Notes: a model not told the origin generated them from the letters alone. Positions 9,057 through 17,348 are shown, numbered from the stretch's first letter. The stretch: DNA of 64,000 bases from Mycobacterium sp. MBM (GCA_021648845.1 JAKJHY010000020.1:1-64000), one strand, 5' to 3'. Program-made: numbers and translations.

Positions 9057-9506
9057 ATGAGAACAGCACTACTGGCCGCCGCGCTCACGCCCGTCGCCGC
9101 CGCGGCCCTGTTGGCGCCACCGGCCGCCGCCGAGCTGCGGTTGGGCAACTACGAAGTGTGGAGCAACCGCTGGACCGACGCCTCCTGGGTGTGGGCGGTC
9201 TATCCCTGTGAGGACCACGACCAGTGGGACACCCCCACCCCGGACTGCGTTCTGGTGCAGGCCATTCCCCGTCCGCAGTTCGGCGCGTACTACGGCGGGG
9301 AGGCCCGACTGGTGGACGGCCGATGGTCCTACACCACCGACGTCCCCGATGGACTCCGTTGTCCGGGTCATGTCATGCCTACCAAGGACACCTACAGCTG
9401 GGATGCCGTCACGCTGGCGGGCACCGTCGAATCACGCTTCGACGTCGGCTGTTTCAACGGCCCACCCGGGATGAACGTCTGGACGTTCTCGCTGGTGCGT
9501 CTCTAG
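9057..9506 (+). CDS. Small exported protein of unknown function, four cysteines
   Basis: A 149-residue exported protein. The signal peptide MRTALLAAALTPVAAAALL ends near AAA at about residue 27. The mature domain has four cysteines (YPCED, PDCVL, LRCPG, VGCFN) and the order GNYEV-SNRW...C...C...C...C...WTFSLVRL, like the product of 7972-8484, so the two are probably distant relatives. An alternative ATG at 9033 would overlap the previous stop as ATGA and lengthen the N-terminus by 8 residues. The stop codon shares CTAG with the opposing gene. Confidence 0.7.
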   Translation: MRTALLAAALTPVAAAALLAPPAAAELRLGNYEVWSNRWTDASWVWAVYPCEDHDQWDTPTPDCVLVQAIPRPQFGAYYGGEARLVDGRWSYTTDVPDGLRCPGHVMPTKDTYSWDAVTLAGTVESRFDVGCFNGPPGMNVWTFSLVRL

Positions 9507-10015
9507 ACCGGGTCGAAAGCCGATATCAGCCAAGCATTATCGTGCTTTTCGAGCACCGCCTTGACCGCGCTGGCCGAAAAGGCGCCGTCCGGGTTCTCCT
9601 TGCTCGTCGTCGTCTGGTTGAGGAACAGCAAGACCTCAGCGCGGCCGGGATCGATATCCATGATGGCCTTGCGGACCACCGCCGCCGAGGTCTGAACCTG
9701 CTTCTCACGGGCCGCGGGGGCGACGATGTCGTCGGTGAATTGCGTGTAGTACGACAGGAAGTCGCCGGTCAGGCGGCCCTTGGCATTGGCGAAATCGGCA
9801 TCCAGGGTGGCCGGTGAGTAGGACAGCAAGGCCACCGCGCCGTCGTCGGCAGCGGTCAGTACCGCTTGCCTGGCGGCCGCATCGACCTGTTGGTCGGCGC
9901 GGTAATCGGTGAAGTAGAGCCAGGCCGCCACCGCGACGGAAGCCAGAAGCAGCACGACCAGCAGCACCGGCGCCAGCCACCGTTGCACCAGGAGATTCCG
10001 GGTTCGGGATGTCAC
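9503..10015 (-). CDS. Mce-associated membrane protein (short type)
   Basis: A 170-residue protein with one N-terminal transmembrane helix (about residues 13-33) and an extracytoplasmic alpha+beta domain. That domain contains TGDFLSYYTQF, FLNQTTTS and the ending WLISAFDPV, the signature of the Mce-associated family (Rv0178/Rv1362c type). These proteins accompany mce operons and are thought to stabilise the Mce complex. The ATG overlaps the stop of the upstream partner by 4 bases. A paralogue with the same ending lies at 19741-20376. Confidence 0.85.
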   Translation of the reverse strand: MTSRTRNLLVQRWLAPVLLVVLLLASVAVAAWLYFTDYRADQQVDAAARQAVLTAADDGAVALLSYSPATLDADFANAKGRLTGDFLSYYTQFTDDIVAPAAREKQVQTSAAVVRKAIMDIDPGRAEVLLFLNQTTTSKENPDGAFSASAVKAVLEKHDNAWLISAFDPV

Positions 10016-10836
10016 GGGGCGAACTCCACCTTCGACAACTTGATCTGGTCACCGTCGCGGGTCAGGTTGACCGTCAGTCGCCAGCTTCTCGGTTCTTGGT
10101 CGGCACCAGAGGTATTGGTGACCTTGGAGGTGGCGGTGACCAGTACGACGGCATCGTTGTCGGTCATCGACTCGACGGCGGCGGCGGTGGCCGTTGCCTC
10201 GGTGACCACCTTGGACTCCTTGGCCACGGTGGCAAAGTCCTTGGCCTGAGCCTCGAATTCCTTGCGGAAGTCGCCCGTCGAATTGTCGATGATGCGCTGG
10301 ACGTCCTCGTCGACGCTGTTGAAGTCCAGTGACATCAGGGTGACGACGCTCTGCTTCGCCGCGGCCGCGTATTCCGCGGCCTGTCGCTGGTCGGCCTCGA
10401 CGCCGCGATGGTGGATGACCATCAGGACGCTGACTGTGACGAGTGCGCCGATGCTCAGCATGGCGACCGTGACGGCCGCCCAGCGCAGCGCGCGGTGGGC
10501 GCCGCCGGTCCGCGGTGTGGGCGCCGCGGGTGCGACCGTCTCGGTGCCCTCGGACTCGGTTTGCCCGGTTGCGAGTTCATCGGGTTCGGGGGCCTCGGTG
10601 TCACCGGCTTCGGGGTCTGCGGCCTTTTCCGTTGTCTCGGCTGAACTTTCGATCTTGAGCGAGATCTTTTCTGCTCGGGCGCGGGCTGCTGCCGCCGCGG
10701 CCTCCGCCGCGGCAGCCTCGGCCTCGGCGAGCGCCAGCGCGGTGTCCGGGTCGGAGGACGTCTCGAGGTCCACATCGTCGGCAGGTGTGGTCAACTCGTC
10801 AGGAGTCACCGATTTGTCGGACTTGCGGAATCGCAT
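10012..10836 (-). CDS. Mce-associated membrane protein (long type)
   Basis: A 274-residue protein. Its N-terminal cytoplasmic part is charged and Ala/Glu-rich with coiled-coil tendency (about residues 20-110). A single transmembrane helix follows (about 125-146), then an exported domain containing LMSLDFNSVDEDVQRI and ending in LSKVEFAP. It pairs with the short Mce-associated protein downstream (4-base overlap). The same two-gene arrangement recurs on the other strand at 18956-20376, with strong similarity across the helix and exported domain. It probably belongs to the operon starting at 11326. Confidence 0.85.
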   Translation of the reverse strand: MRFRKSDKSVTPDELTTPADDVDLETSSDPDTALALAEAEAAAAEAAAAAARARAEKISLKIESSAETTEKAADPEAGDTEAPEPDELATGQTESEGTETVAPAAPTPRTGGAHRALRWAAVTVAMLSIGALVTVSVLMVIHHRGVEADQRQAAEYAAAAKQSVVTLMSLDFNSVDEDVQRIIDNSTGDFRKEFEAQAKDFATVAKESKVVTEATATAAAVESMTDNDAVVLVTATSKVTNTSGADQEPRSWRLTVNLTRDGDQIKLSKVEFAP

Positions 10837-10909
10837 CGGACCTCCTGTCTGTCATGTGGGCGGCCATCGATTCCTCACGCTACCGGAGCGCCGCGGTGCG
10901 CCGACGCAG

Positions 10910-11326
10910 CTACCAGGTGCGCAGTGAGCAGAGTGCGCCCTTGGGGCCGGCGTCGGTGGCGACCACGACGTCATCAACCCGCAACTCGCAGACGAATCCG
11001 GGTTCTGCCAGCGGAGGCGTGTGCGGGGGAGTGGTGGCCACGACCATGGCCCATTGATTCGGGTCGGCCAACATCGCCTCCAGAACCCACGGCTTACCGG
11101 GCCCCAGTTCCGCCTCGGCTTTCGGGCTGAAGACGTACGGGTTGTGGCTGTATTCCGCCCAGTTCGGGGGCTGAGTGTCGCGGTAGTAGATGACGGCCTG
11201 CATCGGCTCGCTCGCGCCGACGGTGTATTTCACGTGGTGCAGCACGGGTTCGGCGGCGGCCGCCGGTGTGCCTGCCAGGCCGACGACGGTGGCGATGACC
11301 GCTGCGTGCACCACGACGGACTTCAC
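10910..11326 (-). CDS. Exported MmpS-like small protein
   Basis: A 138-residue protein from a GTG start with GGAGGA just upstream; longer frames lack a ribosome site. The signal peptide (VVVHAAVIATVVGLAG) is cleaved near AAAAEP. The mature beta-rich domain (HHVKYTVG, AVIYYRD, then FVCELRVDDVVVATD and ALCSL) follows the pattern of the MmpS C-terminal domain, with two cysteines that could pair. It probably heads the minus-strand operon with the two Mce-associated genes, under a palindromic operator at 11417-11435. Function unproven. Confidence 0.7.
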   Translation of the reverse strand: MKSVVVHAAVIATVVGLAGTPAAAAEPVLHHVKYTVGASEPMQAVIYYRDTQPPNWAEYSHNPYVFSPKAEAELGPGKPWVLEAMLADPNQWAMVVATTPPHTPPLAEPGFVCELRVDDVVVATDAGPKGALCSLRTW

Positions 11327-11416
11327 AGTGTTCCTCCACGGCTGGGCATGTTGGGCTGAGCATAGAACGCGTACTCCGCCTGGCACCGGCAATCGGCAAT
11401 CCTCGGCCTGCAAGTG

Positions 11417-11435
11417 TGGAGAATATCATTCTCCA
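11417..11435. promoter_or_regulatory. Perfect 8+3+8 palindrome, probable operator
   Basis: TGGAGAAT-ATC-ATTCTCCA is a perfect inverted repeat about 90 bases upstream of the MmpS-like gene, in the promoter region of the minus-strand Mce-associated operon. It shares the GAGAAT-N3-ATTCTC core with the site at 16111-16129 and half-sites near 14450-14484. The size and symmetry suit a TetR-family dimer. Confidence 0.6.
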
Positions 11436-11477
11436 TGATTCAGATTTTCCGATATCGGTTTGCTCGGCGGGCGACAC

Positions 11478-11516
11478 CGGCGCGTCCACGCTCGCCATGC
11501 GGACGTGGACGCGCCG
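11478..11516 (-). terminator. Perfect 13-bp hairpin downstream of the P450 gene
   Basis: Two exactly complementary arms (CGGCGCGTCCACG and its complement) are separated by 13 bases. The hairpin starts about 30 bases past the stop of the minus-strand P450 gene. It has a strong GC stem and no T-run, the common mycobacterial terminator type. It separates the P450 from the promoter of the next minus-strand operon. Confidence 0.55.
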
Positions 11517-11544
11517 AGGTCCCGAGGGGGATTTGGGGCGGGCG

Positions 11545-12822
11545 TCAGCTCAGCGGGGTGTAGGTGATGTTCAGCTCGGTGAGCCCGCGCAGCACGAACG
11601 TCGGCTCGTAGTTGAAGTTCTGATCGCCGACCGGCCCGTGCTTCTCGGCATCGACGTTGATATCGCCCATCCGGTCCAGCAGGCGCTCGATGGAGACCCG
11701 GCCCTCCACCCGGGCCAGCGGTCCACCCGGGCAGGAGTGCACGCCGCGGCCGAAGGCCATGTGCTCGCGTACGTTCTTGCGGTCGAGTCGCAACTCGTGC
11801 GGGTTCTCGAACCGGTTCGGGTCGCGGTTGACCGCGCCCGGCAACACCATCACCGGAGAACCCGCCGGAATCTTCACCCCCGCCACCTCGGTTGTCTTGC
11901 GGGCCAGGCGGAAATCGCATTTCACCGGGCTCTCCAGCCGCAGTGATTCCTCGATGAAGGTCGGGATGAGGCTGCGATCGTCGCGCAGCTGCTGCTGTAC
12001 CTCGGGATTCTCGGCCAGTACCCGCATCGCGGCGCTGAGCAGTTTGGTGGTGGTCTCCTGTCCGGCGGCGAAGAGGAAGGTGGCCGAGCGCACCACCTCG
12101 ATCACCGGGGGCACCGAATCATCGGGATACAGGGCGGTGGCCAGTGAGGTCAGCACGTCCTCGCGCGGGTTGGCGCGGCGATCCTCGAGGTAGGCGATGA
12201 ACTTGTCGTCCAGGAACTGCAGCGGGTTCTCGTCGACGATCTCCTGCTCAAGGGAACCGACGCGGGCGCCGGGGCGGTCGGCGCCGAGCTTGGTGCGGAA
12301 CTGCTTGTGGTCCTCCTCGGGTACCCCCAGTAGGTCGGCGATCACCAACAGCGAGAACGGCTTTGCGTACTCGGCCAGGAACTCACACTTGCCGTTGTCG
12401 AGGAATTCATCGAGCTGGACATCGGCCAGCTTCCACATGAAGTCCTCGTTCTCCTTGAGCCGGCGCGGGGTCAGCAGCCGGTTCAGCAGGGAGCGGGCCT
12501 TGGTGTGGTCGGGCGGGTCCATCGTGACCATGTGCTCGAACATCGGCAGCAGATGCCGGTGCGCCTCGAGCTGCTCGGAGATGTCGTCACCCTCCGGGGT
12601 GAAGGGCAGCGGCGGGAAAGGGCCGCCGAGGGCGACGGCGTTGGAGAAGGCGTCGGTGTTCTTGTAGACCGCGACCGCTTCCTCGTATCCGGTGACCGCA
12701 TAGCATCCCCACGGTGGCACCTGCAGGACAGGATTCTGTTCGCGCAGGTAGTCGAAGTACGGGTACGGGTTGGGAACCAGCGACTGGTCGGTCAAAAAAT
12801 CCAGCGTCGCGTATTCGCTCAT
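11545..12822 (-). CDS. Cytochrome P450 monooxygenase
   Basis: A 425-residue bacterial class I P450. Visible landmarks are the I-helix oxygen-activation motif AGQETT, the K-helix ExxR (EESLR) and the heme loop FGRGVHSCPGG, whose Cys364 is the heme thiolate. It would hydroxylate a hydrophobic substrate using a ferredoxin/reductase pair; no ferredoxin gene is in the island. The ATG was chosen by the usual P450 N-terminus (YATLDFLTD). It is divergent from a TetR gene and next to CoA ligases and a crotonase, which suggests a catabolic role. The CYP family cannot be assigned by eye. Confidence 0.92.
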   Translation of the reverse strand: MSEYATLDFLTDQSLVPNPYPYFDYLREQNPVLQVPPWGCYAVTGYEEAVAVYKNTDAFSNAVALGGPFPPLPFTPEGDDISEQLEAHRHLLPMFEHMVTMDPPDHTKARSLLNRLLTPRRLKENEDFMWKLADVQLDEFLDNGKCEFLAEYAKPFSLLVIADLLGVPEEDHKQFRTKLGADRPGARVGSLEQEIVDENPLQFLDDKFIAYLEDRRANPREDVLTSLATALYPDDSVPPVIEVVRSATFLFAAGQETTTKLLSAAMRVLAENPEVQQQLRDDRSLIPTFIEESLRLESPVKCDFRLARKTTEVAGVKIPAGSPVMVLPGAVNRDPNRFENPHELRLDRKNVREHMAFGRGVHSCPGGPLARVEGRVSIERLLDRMGDINVDAEKHGPVGDQNFNYEPTFVLRGLTELNITYTPLS

Positions 12823-12981
12823 GGTGGGTGGCTCTCCCGGGCTGTGGGGGTGGTGGCGGATCTTCGCCGATAGTGCTGTGCACCTGCTTAGCATGTGGGT
12901 AGAGTCGTGGTCAAGGTCACAATCGGCGGGTCGCTACGATCCGTTGGTCTGTCGAGACAACCAAGCTATGAACGGGGTCGC

Positions 12982-13659
12982 ATGGCCACAGCGCGCAGGA
13001 TCGGTGCGCCGGACGCCAAGAATCGGGGCGTATTGCTCGACGCCGCCGAGGCCCTGATGATCGAGCAGAGCTACGCGGCGGTGACCTCGCGCCGTGTCGC
13101 CGAGCGCGCCGGCCTGAAACCCCAACTGGTGCATTACTACTTCCGCACCATGGACGATCTGTTCCTCGCGGTGTTTCGACGCCGCGCCGAGCAGGGACTG
13201 GTGGTCCTGGAGGCGGCGCTGAAATCGGCGCAGCCGCTGCGGGCGATCTGGCTGTTCAGCACCGATCCCGACGCCACCCGACTGACCATGGAATTCATGG
13301 GACTGGCGAACCACCGCAAGGACCTCCGTGCCGAGATCAGCTACTACGCGGAACGCTTCCGCGAGGAGCAGCGGGTCGCCATGACCGCCGCGCTGCAGCG
13401 TTACGGTGTGGATCCCGGGGATGTGCCCCCGGTGGTGTGGGCCGTCATCGGCACCAGCCTGTCCTGGGCGCTGGTGATGGAGCAAGCGCTGGGGATGTCC
13501 GCCGGGCATGCCGAGACCCTGGAGTTCGTCGAGCGCTGGCTGCGCGAACTGGAGGGTGAGGCGCTGCCGATCGAGGAGATCTTCGGAGACCTGTCGGGCA
13601 GTGGTTTCGAGGCGGCGACCGGCAAGGTGCGGTTGCCCGCAGTGGACACCAACGGCTGA
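12982..13659 (+). CDS. TetR-family transcriptional regulator
   Basis: A 225-residue regulator. The N-terminal helix-turn-helix (about residues 15-62) contains YAAVTSRRVAERAGLKPQLVHYYF. The ligand-binding half (about 70-200) is helical and variable, followed by a short acidic tail. The ATG gives the standard TetR spacing to the HTH. It is divergent from the P450 gene, so it is a natural candidate to control the island. However, the 159-base intergenic region lacks the GAGAAT palindrome found elsewhere, so its operator may differ or the palindrome may belong to another regulator. Confidence 0.88.
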   Translation: MATARRIGAPDAKNRGVLLDAAEALMIEQSYAAVTSRRVAERAGLKPQLVHYYFRTMDDLFLAVFRRRAEQGLVVLEAALKSAQPLRAIWLFSTDPDATRLTMEFMGLANHRKDLRAEISYYAERFREEQRVAMTAALQRYGVDPGDVPPVVWAVIGTSLSWALVMEQALGMSAGHAETLEFVERWLRELEGEALPIEEIFGDLSGSGFEAATGKVRLPAVDTNG

Positions 13660-13727
13660 GGATATAGATTTCGGGCAACCCGGCGAACAGCGATGGCGGT
13701 CAGTGGTGCCCGGCCGGCAACTCGGGG

Positions 13728-14438
13728 CTACTTTTTCATCACCTTGTCGGCGGCGTCCCAATGGTCCTGGGACACCCAGAGCCGGGCGAAGGCCGCCACG
13801 GCCTCGGTCGTCGTCGCGCCGTTGATCGCTCGCTTGATCTCACCGGCCGGGCGTCGGGCCAGCAGCTGGGCGGTCTCGCGCCAGGTGTCGGCGAACTCTG
13901 TGCGCGGCACCACCTGATCGACCAATCCGACCCGTTCGGCCGCCGCGGCGTCCAGCACCCGTCCGGTCCCGGCCAGCAGCAGCGCCCGGCCGTGACCGAC
14001 CAGAGCGCCGAGCCGCTCGGCGCCGCCCCACGCCGGCATGATCGCCAGCGAGATCTGATTGAACCCGATCTTGATGTCATCGGCGGCGATCCGGATGTCG
14101 GCGGCGACGGCCACCTCGGCGCCGCCTCCGAGCGCGTGCCCGTTGAGTGCGGCGATCACGGGCCCAGGGAAGCCTGCGATGCGGTCGCAGATGGTGCGCA
14201 TCCGCCAGGCCATCTCCGCGGCCTGCGCTTCGGTGCGCAGCAACGCCAGTTCCTTGAGGTCGCCCCCGGATACGAACGCTTTGTCGCCGGCGCCGGTGAT
14301 CGCGAGCGCACGTGCGCCGGCCGCACCGTCGAGTGCGTTGCCGAGGGCGTCCATCGTGTCCAGGGAGATGGCGTTGCGCGCGTGCGGTCGGTCGATGGTG
14401 ATGACCGCCAGTGCGCCGTCCAATTCGAGGTCGACCAT
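13728..14438 (-). CDS. Crotonase-family protein with atypical active site
   Basis: A 236-residue enoyl-CoA hydratase/isomerase-fold protein. The oxyanion-hole segments are visible (KAFVSGGDLKEL and LNGHALGGGAEVAVAADIRIA). By manual alignment, the two catalytic glutamates of classical hydratases are replaced by Gln (in FNQISLAIMP) and Leu, so it may not be a simple hydratase. The ATG is preceded by GGAGAA, which overlaps a GAGAAT half-site. It is divergent from the CoA ligase at 14525 and shares that control region. Substrate unknown. Confidence 0.85.
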   Translation of the reverse strand: MVDLELDGALAVITIDRPHARNAISLDTMDALGNALDGAAGARALAITGAGDKAFVSGGDLKELALLRTEAQAAEMAWRMRTICDRIAGFPGPVIAALNGHALGGGAEVAVAADIRIAADDIKIGFNQISLAIMPAWGGAERLGALVGHGRALLLAGTGRVLDAAAAERVGLVDQVVPRTEFADTWRETAQLLARRPAGEIKRAINGATTTEAVAAFARLWVSQDHWDAADKVMKK

Positions 14439-14443
14439 CAAGC

Positions 14444-14484
14444 ATTCTCCGATTTTGGTATTGGCATTCTCGGCGAGTGAGAAT
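14444..14484. promoter_or_regulatory. Cluster of ATTCTC/GAGAAT half-sites between divergent genes
   Basis: The divergent promoter region holds ATTCTC at 14444-14449, ATTCTC at 14466-14471 and GTGAGAAT at 14477-14484. The last is identical to the left arm of the palindrome at 16111. No perfect 8+3+8 palindrome is present. The half-site at 14444 covers the crotonase ribosome-binding site. This may be a weaker operator of the same regulator. Confidence 0.4.
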
Positions 14485-14524
14485 AGCATCACCAGCATCT
14501 GCCCGGTCTCCCGGAGGTGCTGTC

Positions 14525-16114
14525 ATTTCGATTCGAAAAATCCCTGCTGAGCTGAGAGAACGGTACGTGGAGCAGGGGTGGTGGACACCGGAAACGCTCG
14601 GCCAACTGCTGGCCGATGGTTTGCGGGCCAGTCCGGGGACCGGTTTCGTCGTGCACTCCACGACCCGTCCCTACGCGGGCAGCTTCGCCGATGTCGAGTC
14701 GCGGGCGCGCCGCCTCGCCGCCGGCCTGCGCGACCGCGGGGTGCGCGCAGGCGACGTGGTCGCCTTGCAGTTGCCGAACTGGATGGAGGCCGCCGTGGCC
14801 TTCTGGGCCTCGGCCTTCCTCGGTGCGGTGACCGTCCCGATCGTGCACTTCTACGGGCGCAAAGAGCTGGGCCACATCATCGCCACCGCCCGGCCGAAGG
14901 TGTTCATCACCACCGAGGCATTCGGCCGGATGAGCTATCAGCCCGACCTGTGCGCCGAGGTGCCGATCATCGGCCTGGTCGGCGCCGACGGGGATCTGGC
15001 CTTCGAGCGGTTGCTGGCCGACGAGCCGATGGTCGGCACCGTGGCGGCCGACCCGGCGGCGCCGGCGCTCATCGCATTCACCTCGGGTACCACCCGGGAG
15101 CCCAAGGGGGTCATCCACAGCCACCAGACGTTGAACTGCGAGACCCGCCAGCTGCTGGACAACTACCCCCCGAACCGCGGGCGCCAGCTCACCGCCACAC
15201 CGGTCGGCCACTTCATCGGGATGCTGGGAGCCTTCCTGATCCCGGTGTTGGAGGGTGCGCCCATCGATTTGTGCGATGTGTGGGATCCGGGCCGGGTGCT
15301 GCAGATCATCGAGCGCGATGGCCTGTCGATCGGCGGCGGGCCGCCCTATTTCGTCACCAGCGTGATGGACCACCCGGACTTCACCGACGCGCATCTGGCC
15401 AAGTTCTCCACGGTCGGGCTGGGCGGGTCGACGGTCCCGTCGGCGGTCACCCGGCGCCTGGCCGACCTCGGCCTGTTCGTGTTCCGCTCGTACGGCAGTA
15501 CCGAACACCCCTCGATCACCGGCTCGGGGGTCGGCGCGCCGGAAGGCAAACGCCTGTTCACCGACGGCAATGTCCGCCCTGGTGTGGAGATCCGCCTCGG
15601 ACCCGATGGTGAGATCTTCAGTCGCGGCCCCGATCTGTGCCTCGGCTATACCGATCCGGAGCTGACCGCGAAAGCCTTCGACGACCAGGGCTGGTACCGC
15701 ACCGGTGATATCGGGGTGCTGGACGCGGACGGCTATCTGACCATCACCGACCGCACCGCGGACCTGATCATCCGCGGTGGCGAGAACATCAGCGCGCTGG
15801 AAGTGGAAGAGGTCCTGCTCGCGATGTCCGCGGTGATGGAGGCCGTCGTGGTGGCCGCCCCGGATACCCGGTTGGGTGAGCGGGTCGCCGCCGTGCTGAA
15901 GATCCGGCCCGGTGCGGTGCTGCCGACGTCGGAACAGGTGCGCACCCATTTCGAGCGGGCCGGGGTGGCCCGGCAGAAGTGGCCCGAGGAGTTGCACGTG
16001 GTTCCCGAGGGCCGCGACTTCCCGCGGACCGCGAGCGGCAAGGTGCAGAAATTCCGGGTACGGCAGGAGATCGCCGCCGCCGCACCCCGGGGCATTGCGA
16101 CATCCAGCACGTGA
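14525..16114 (+). CDS. Acyl/aryl-CoA ligase (ANL superfamily), probable AUU start
   Basis: A 529-residue adenylate-forming CoA ligase. The P-loop TSGTTREPKG (about residues 186-195), the YGSTEHPS motif, the YRTGDIG aspartate region and the C-terminal TASGKVQKF lysine motif are all present, so the enzyme should be active. It would activate a carboxylic acid to its CoA thioester. The start is unusual: the conserved N-terminus (ISIRKIPAELRERY) begins at an ATT placed 7 bases after GGAGG. In-frame alternatives are GTG 14477, which lies in a half-site with no ribosome site, and GTG within RYVEQ, about 14 codons downstream. Confidence 0.85.
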   Translation: MSIRKIPAELRERYVEQGWWTPETLGQLLADGLRASPGTGFVVHSTTRPYAGSFADVESRARRLAAGLRDRGVRAGDVVALQLPNWMEAAVAFWASAFLGAVTVPIVHFYGRKELGHIIATARPKVFITTEAFGRMSYQPDLCAEVPIIGLVGADGDLAFERLLADEPMVGTVAADPAAPALIAFTSGTTREPKGVIHSHQTLNCETRQLLDNYPPNRGRQLTATPVGHFIGMLGAFLIPVLEGAPIDLCDVWDPGRVLQIIERDGLSIGGGPPYFVTSVMDHPDFTDAHLAKFSTVGLGGSTVPSAVTRRLADLGLFVFRSYGSTEHPSITGSGVGAPEGKRLFTDGNVRPGVEIRLGPDGEIFSRGPDLCLGYTDPELTAKAFDDQGWYRTGDIGVLDADGYLTITDRTADLIIRGGENISALEVEEVLLAMSAVMEAVVVAAPDTRLGERVAAVLKIRPGAVLPTSEQVRTHFERAGVARQKWPEELHVVPEGRDFPRTASGKVQKFRVRQEIAAAAPRGIATSST

Positions 16115-16129
16115 GAATATGATTCTCAC
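16111..16129. promoter_or_regulatory. Perfect 8+3+8 palindrome, probable operator
   Basis: GTGAGAAT-ATG-ATTCTCAC is a perfect inverted repeat overlapping the stop codon of the CoA ligase and ending 20 bases before the amidohydrolase ATG. It shares the core with the palindrome at 11417. Its position could make it an internal promoter/operator for the amidohydrolase and second ligase. Confidence 0.6.
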
Positions 16130-16149
16130 TAATCGAAAAGGAGCATCTC

Positions 16150-17340
16150 ATGGGTCAACTGTCGCATCGGGTCGACATACCGTTTCCGCTGTTCGACGCG
16201 GACAACCACCTCTACGAACCGCCAGAGGCAATGACCAAGTACCTCCCCAAGGAGTACAAGGACATCGTCCAGTACGTCGAGGTCAACGGCCGCACCAAGA
16301 TCGCGCTCAAGGGCCAGATCAGCAACTACATCCCGAACCCCACCTTCTCGGTCGTGGCCAAGCCCGGCGCCTGGGAGGAGTACTTCAAGTACGGCAATCC
16401 GGACGGCAAGAGCAAACGTGAGCTGTTCGGCGAGCCGATGAAGGCCATCCCCGCATTCTTCGAGCCCGAGCCACGTATCAAGGTGATGGACGAGCTCGGG
16501 GTCGACCGCAGCCTGATGTTCCCGACCCTGGCCAGCCTCATCGAAGAGCGGCTCTCCGACGACCCGGTCGCCATCCACGTCATCGTGCACGCGCTCAACG
16601 AGTGGCTGCACGAGGTATGGGGCTTCAACTACCAGAACCGGATCTTCACCACCCCGGTCATCACCCTGCCGATCGTCGAGAAGGCCATCGAGGAATTGGA
16701 GTGGGCGGTCAAGCGTGGCGCCCGCGCCATCCTGATCCGGCCCGCGCCGGTGCCCGGATTCCGTGGACCCCGGTCGTTCGCACTGCCGGAGTTCGATCCC
16801 TTCTGGGAGCGGGTCGTGCATCACGACATCTTCGTGGGGATGCACTCCAGCGACAGCGGCTACTCGCGCTACACCTCCGAGTGGGACGGGTTGGCGCAGG
16901 AGATGCTGCCGTTCCAGACCAACGCGATGTCGATCCTCAACGAGTGGCGACCGATCCAGGATGCGGTGGCCTCCTGGGTCATCCACGGAGCGCTGTTCCG
17001 TTTCCCGACGTTGAAGGTCGGCATCGTCGAAGCCGGGTCCAAATGGATGTTCCCGCTGCTCGATTCGATGGCCGAGGTGTACAAGAAGGCACCGGAGGCG
17101 TTCCTCGGCAATCCGATGGAGGAGATCAAGAACCGCATCTACGTCAGCCCGTTCTACGAGGAGGGCATCGACGACCTGATCAACCTGGTCGGCGTCGACC
17201 AGGTGCTGTATGGCTCGGACTGGCCGCACCCGGAGGGTTTGGCCGAGCCGACCCACTACATCACCGCACTCGAGCATCTCGCGCTGGAGGACCAGGCCAA
17301 GATCATGGGCGGCAACCTCGGGCGCCTGGTCACCACCTAG
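16150..17340 (+). CDS. Amidohydrolase_2 (ACMSD-like) metal-dependent hydrolase/decarboxylase
   Basis: A 396-residue TIM-barrel protein of the PF04909 type. The first metal-site segment reads LFDADNHLYE, with Asn where many relatives have His (DxNH). A central His lies in VGMHSSDSGYS, and the C-terminal motif is YGSDWPHPEG with the conserved Asp. Family members include decarboxylases of aromatic or ring-cleavage acids and some hydrolases. It is placed between two CoA ligases, which suggests it acts on an acid or CoA ester in the same pathway. The ATG has AAAGGAG upstream. Substrate unknown. Confidence 0.85.
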   Translation: MGQLSHRVDIPFPLFDADNHLYEPPEAMTKYLPKEYKDIVQYVEVNGRTKIALKGQISNYIPNPTFSVVAKPGAWEEYFKYGNPDGKSKRELFGEPMKAIPAFFEPEPRIKVMDELGVDRSLMFPTLASLIEERLSDDPVAIHVIVHALNEWLHEVWGFNYQNRIFTTPVITLPIVEKAIEELEWAVKRGARAILIRPAPVPGFRGPRSFALPEFDPFWERVVHHDIFVGMHSSDSGYSRYTSEWDGLAQEMLPFQTNAMSILNEWRPIQDAVASWVIHGALFRFPTLKVGIVEAGSKWMFPLLDSMAEVYKKAPEAFLGNPMEEIKNRIYVSPFYEEGIDDLINLVGVDQVLYGSDWPHPEGLAEPTHYITALEHLALEDQAKIMGGNLGRLVTT

Positions 17341-17348
17341 ATCCGCCG

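Noticed and set aside
12944..12964. TTGGT...ACCAA repeat before the TetR start as its operator
   Set aside because: Only 5-bp arms with an 11-base spacer; too weak to claim.
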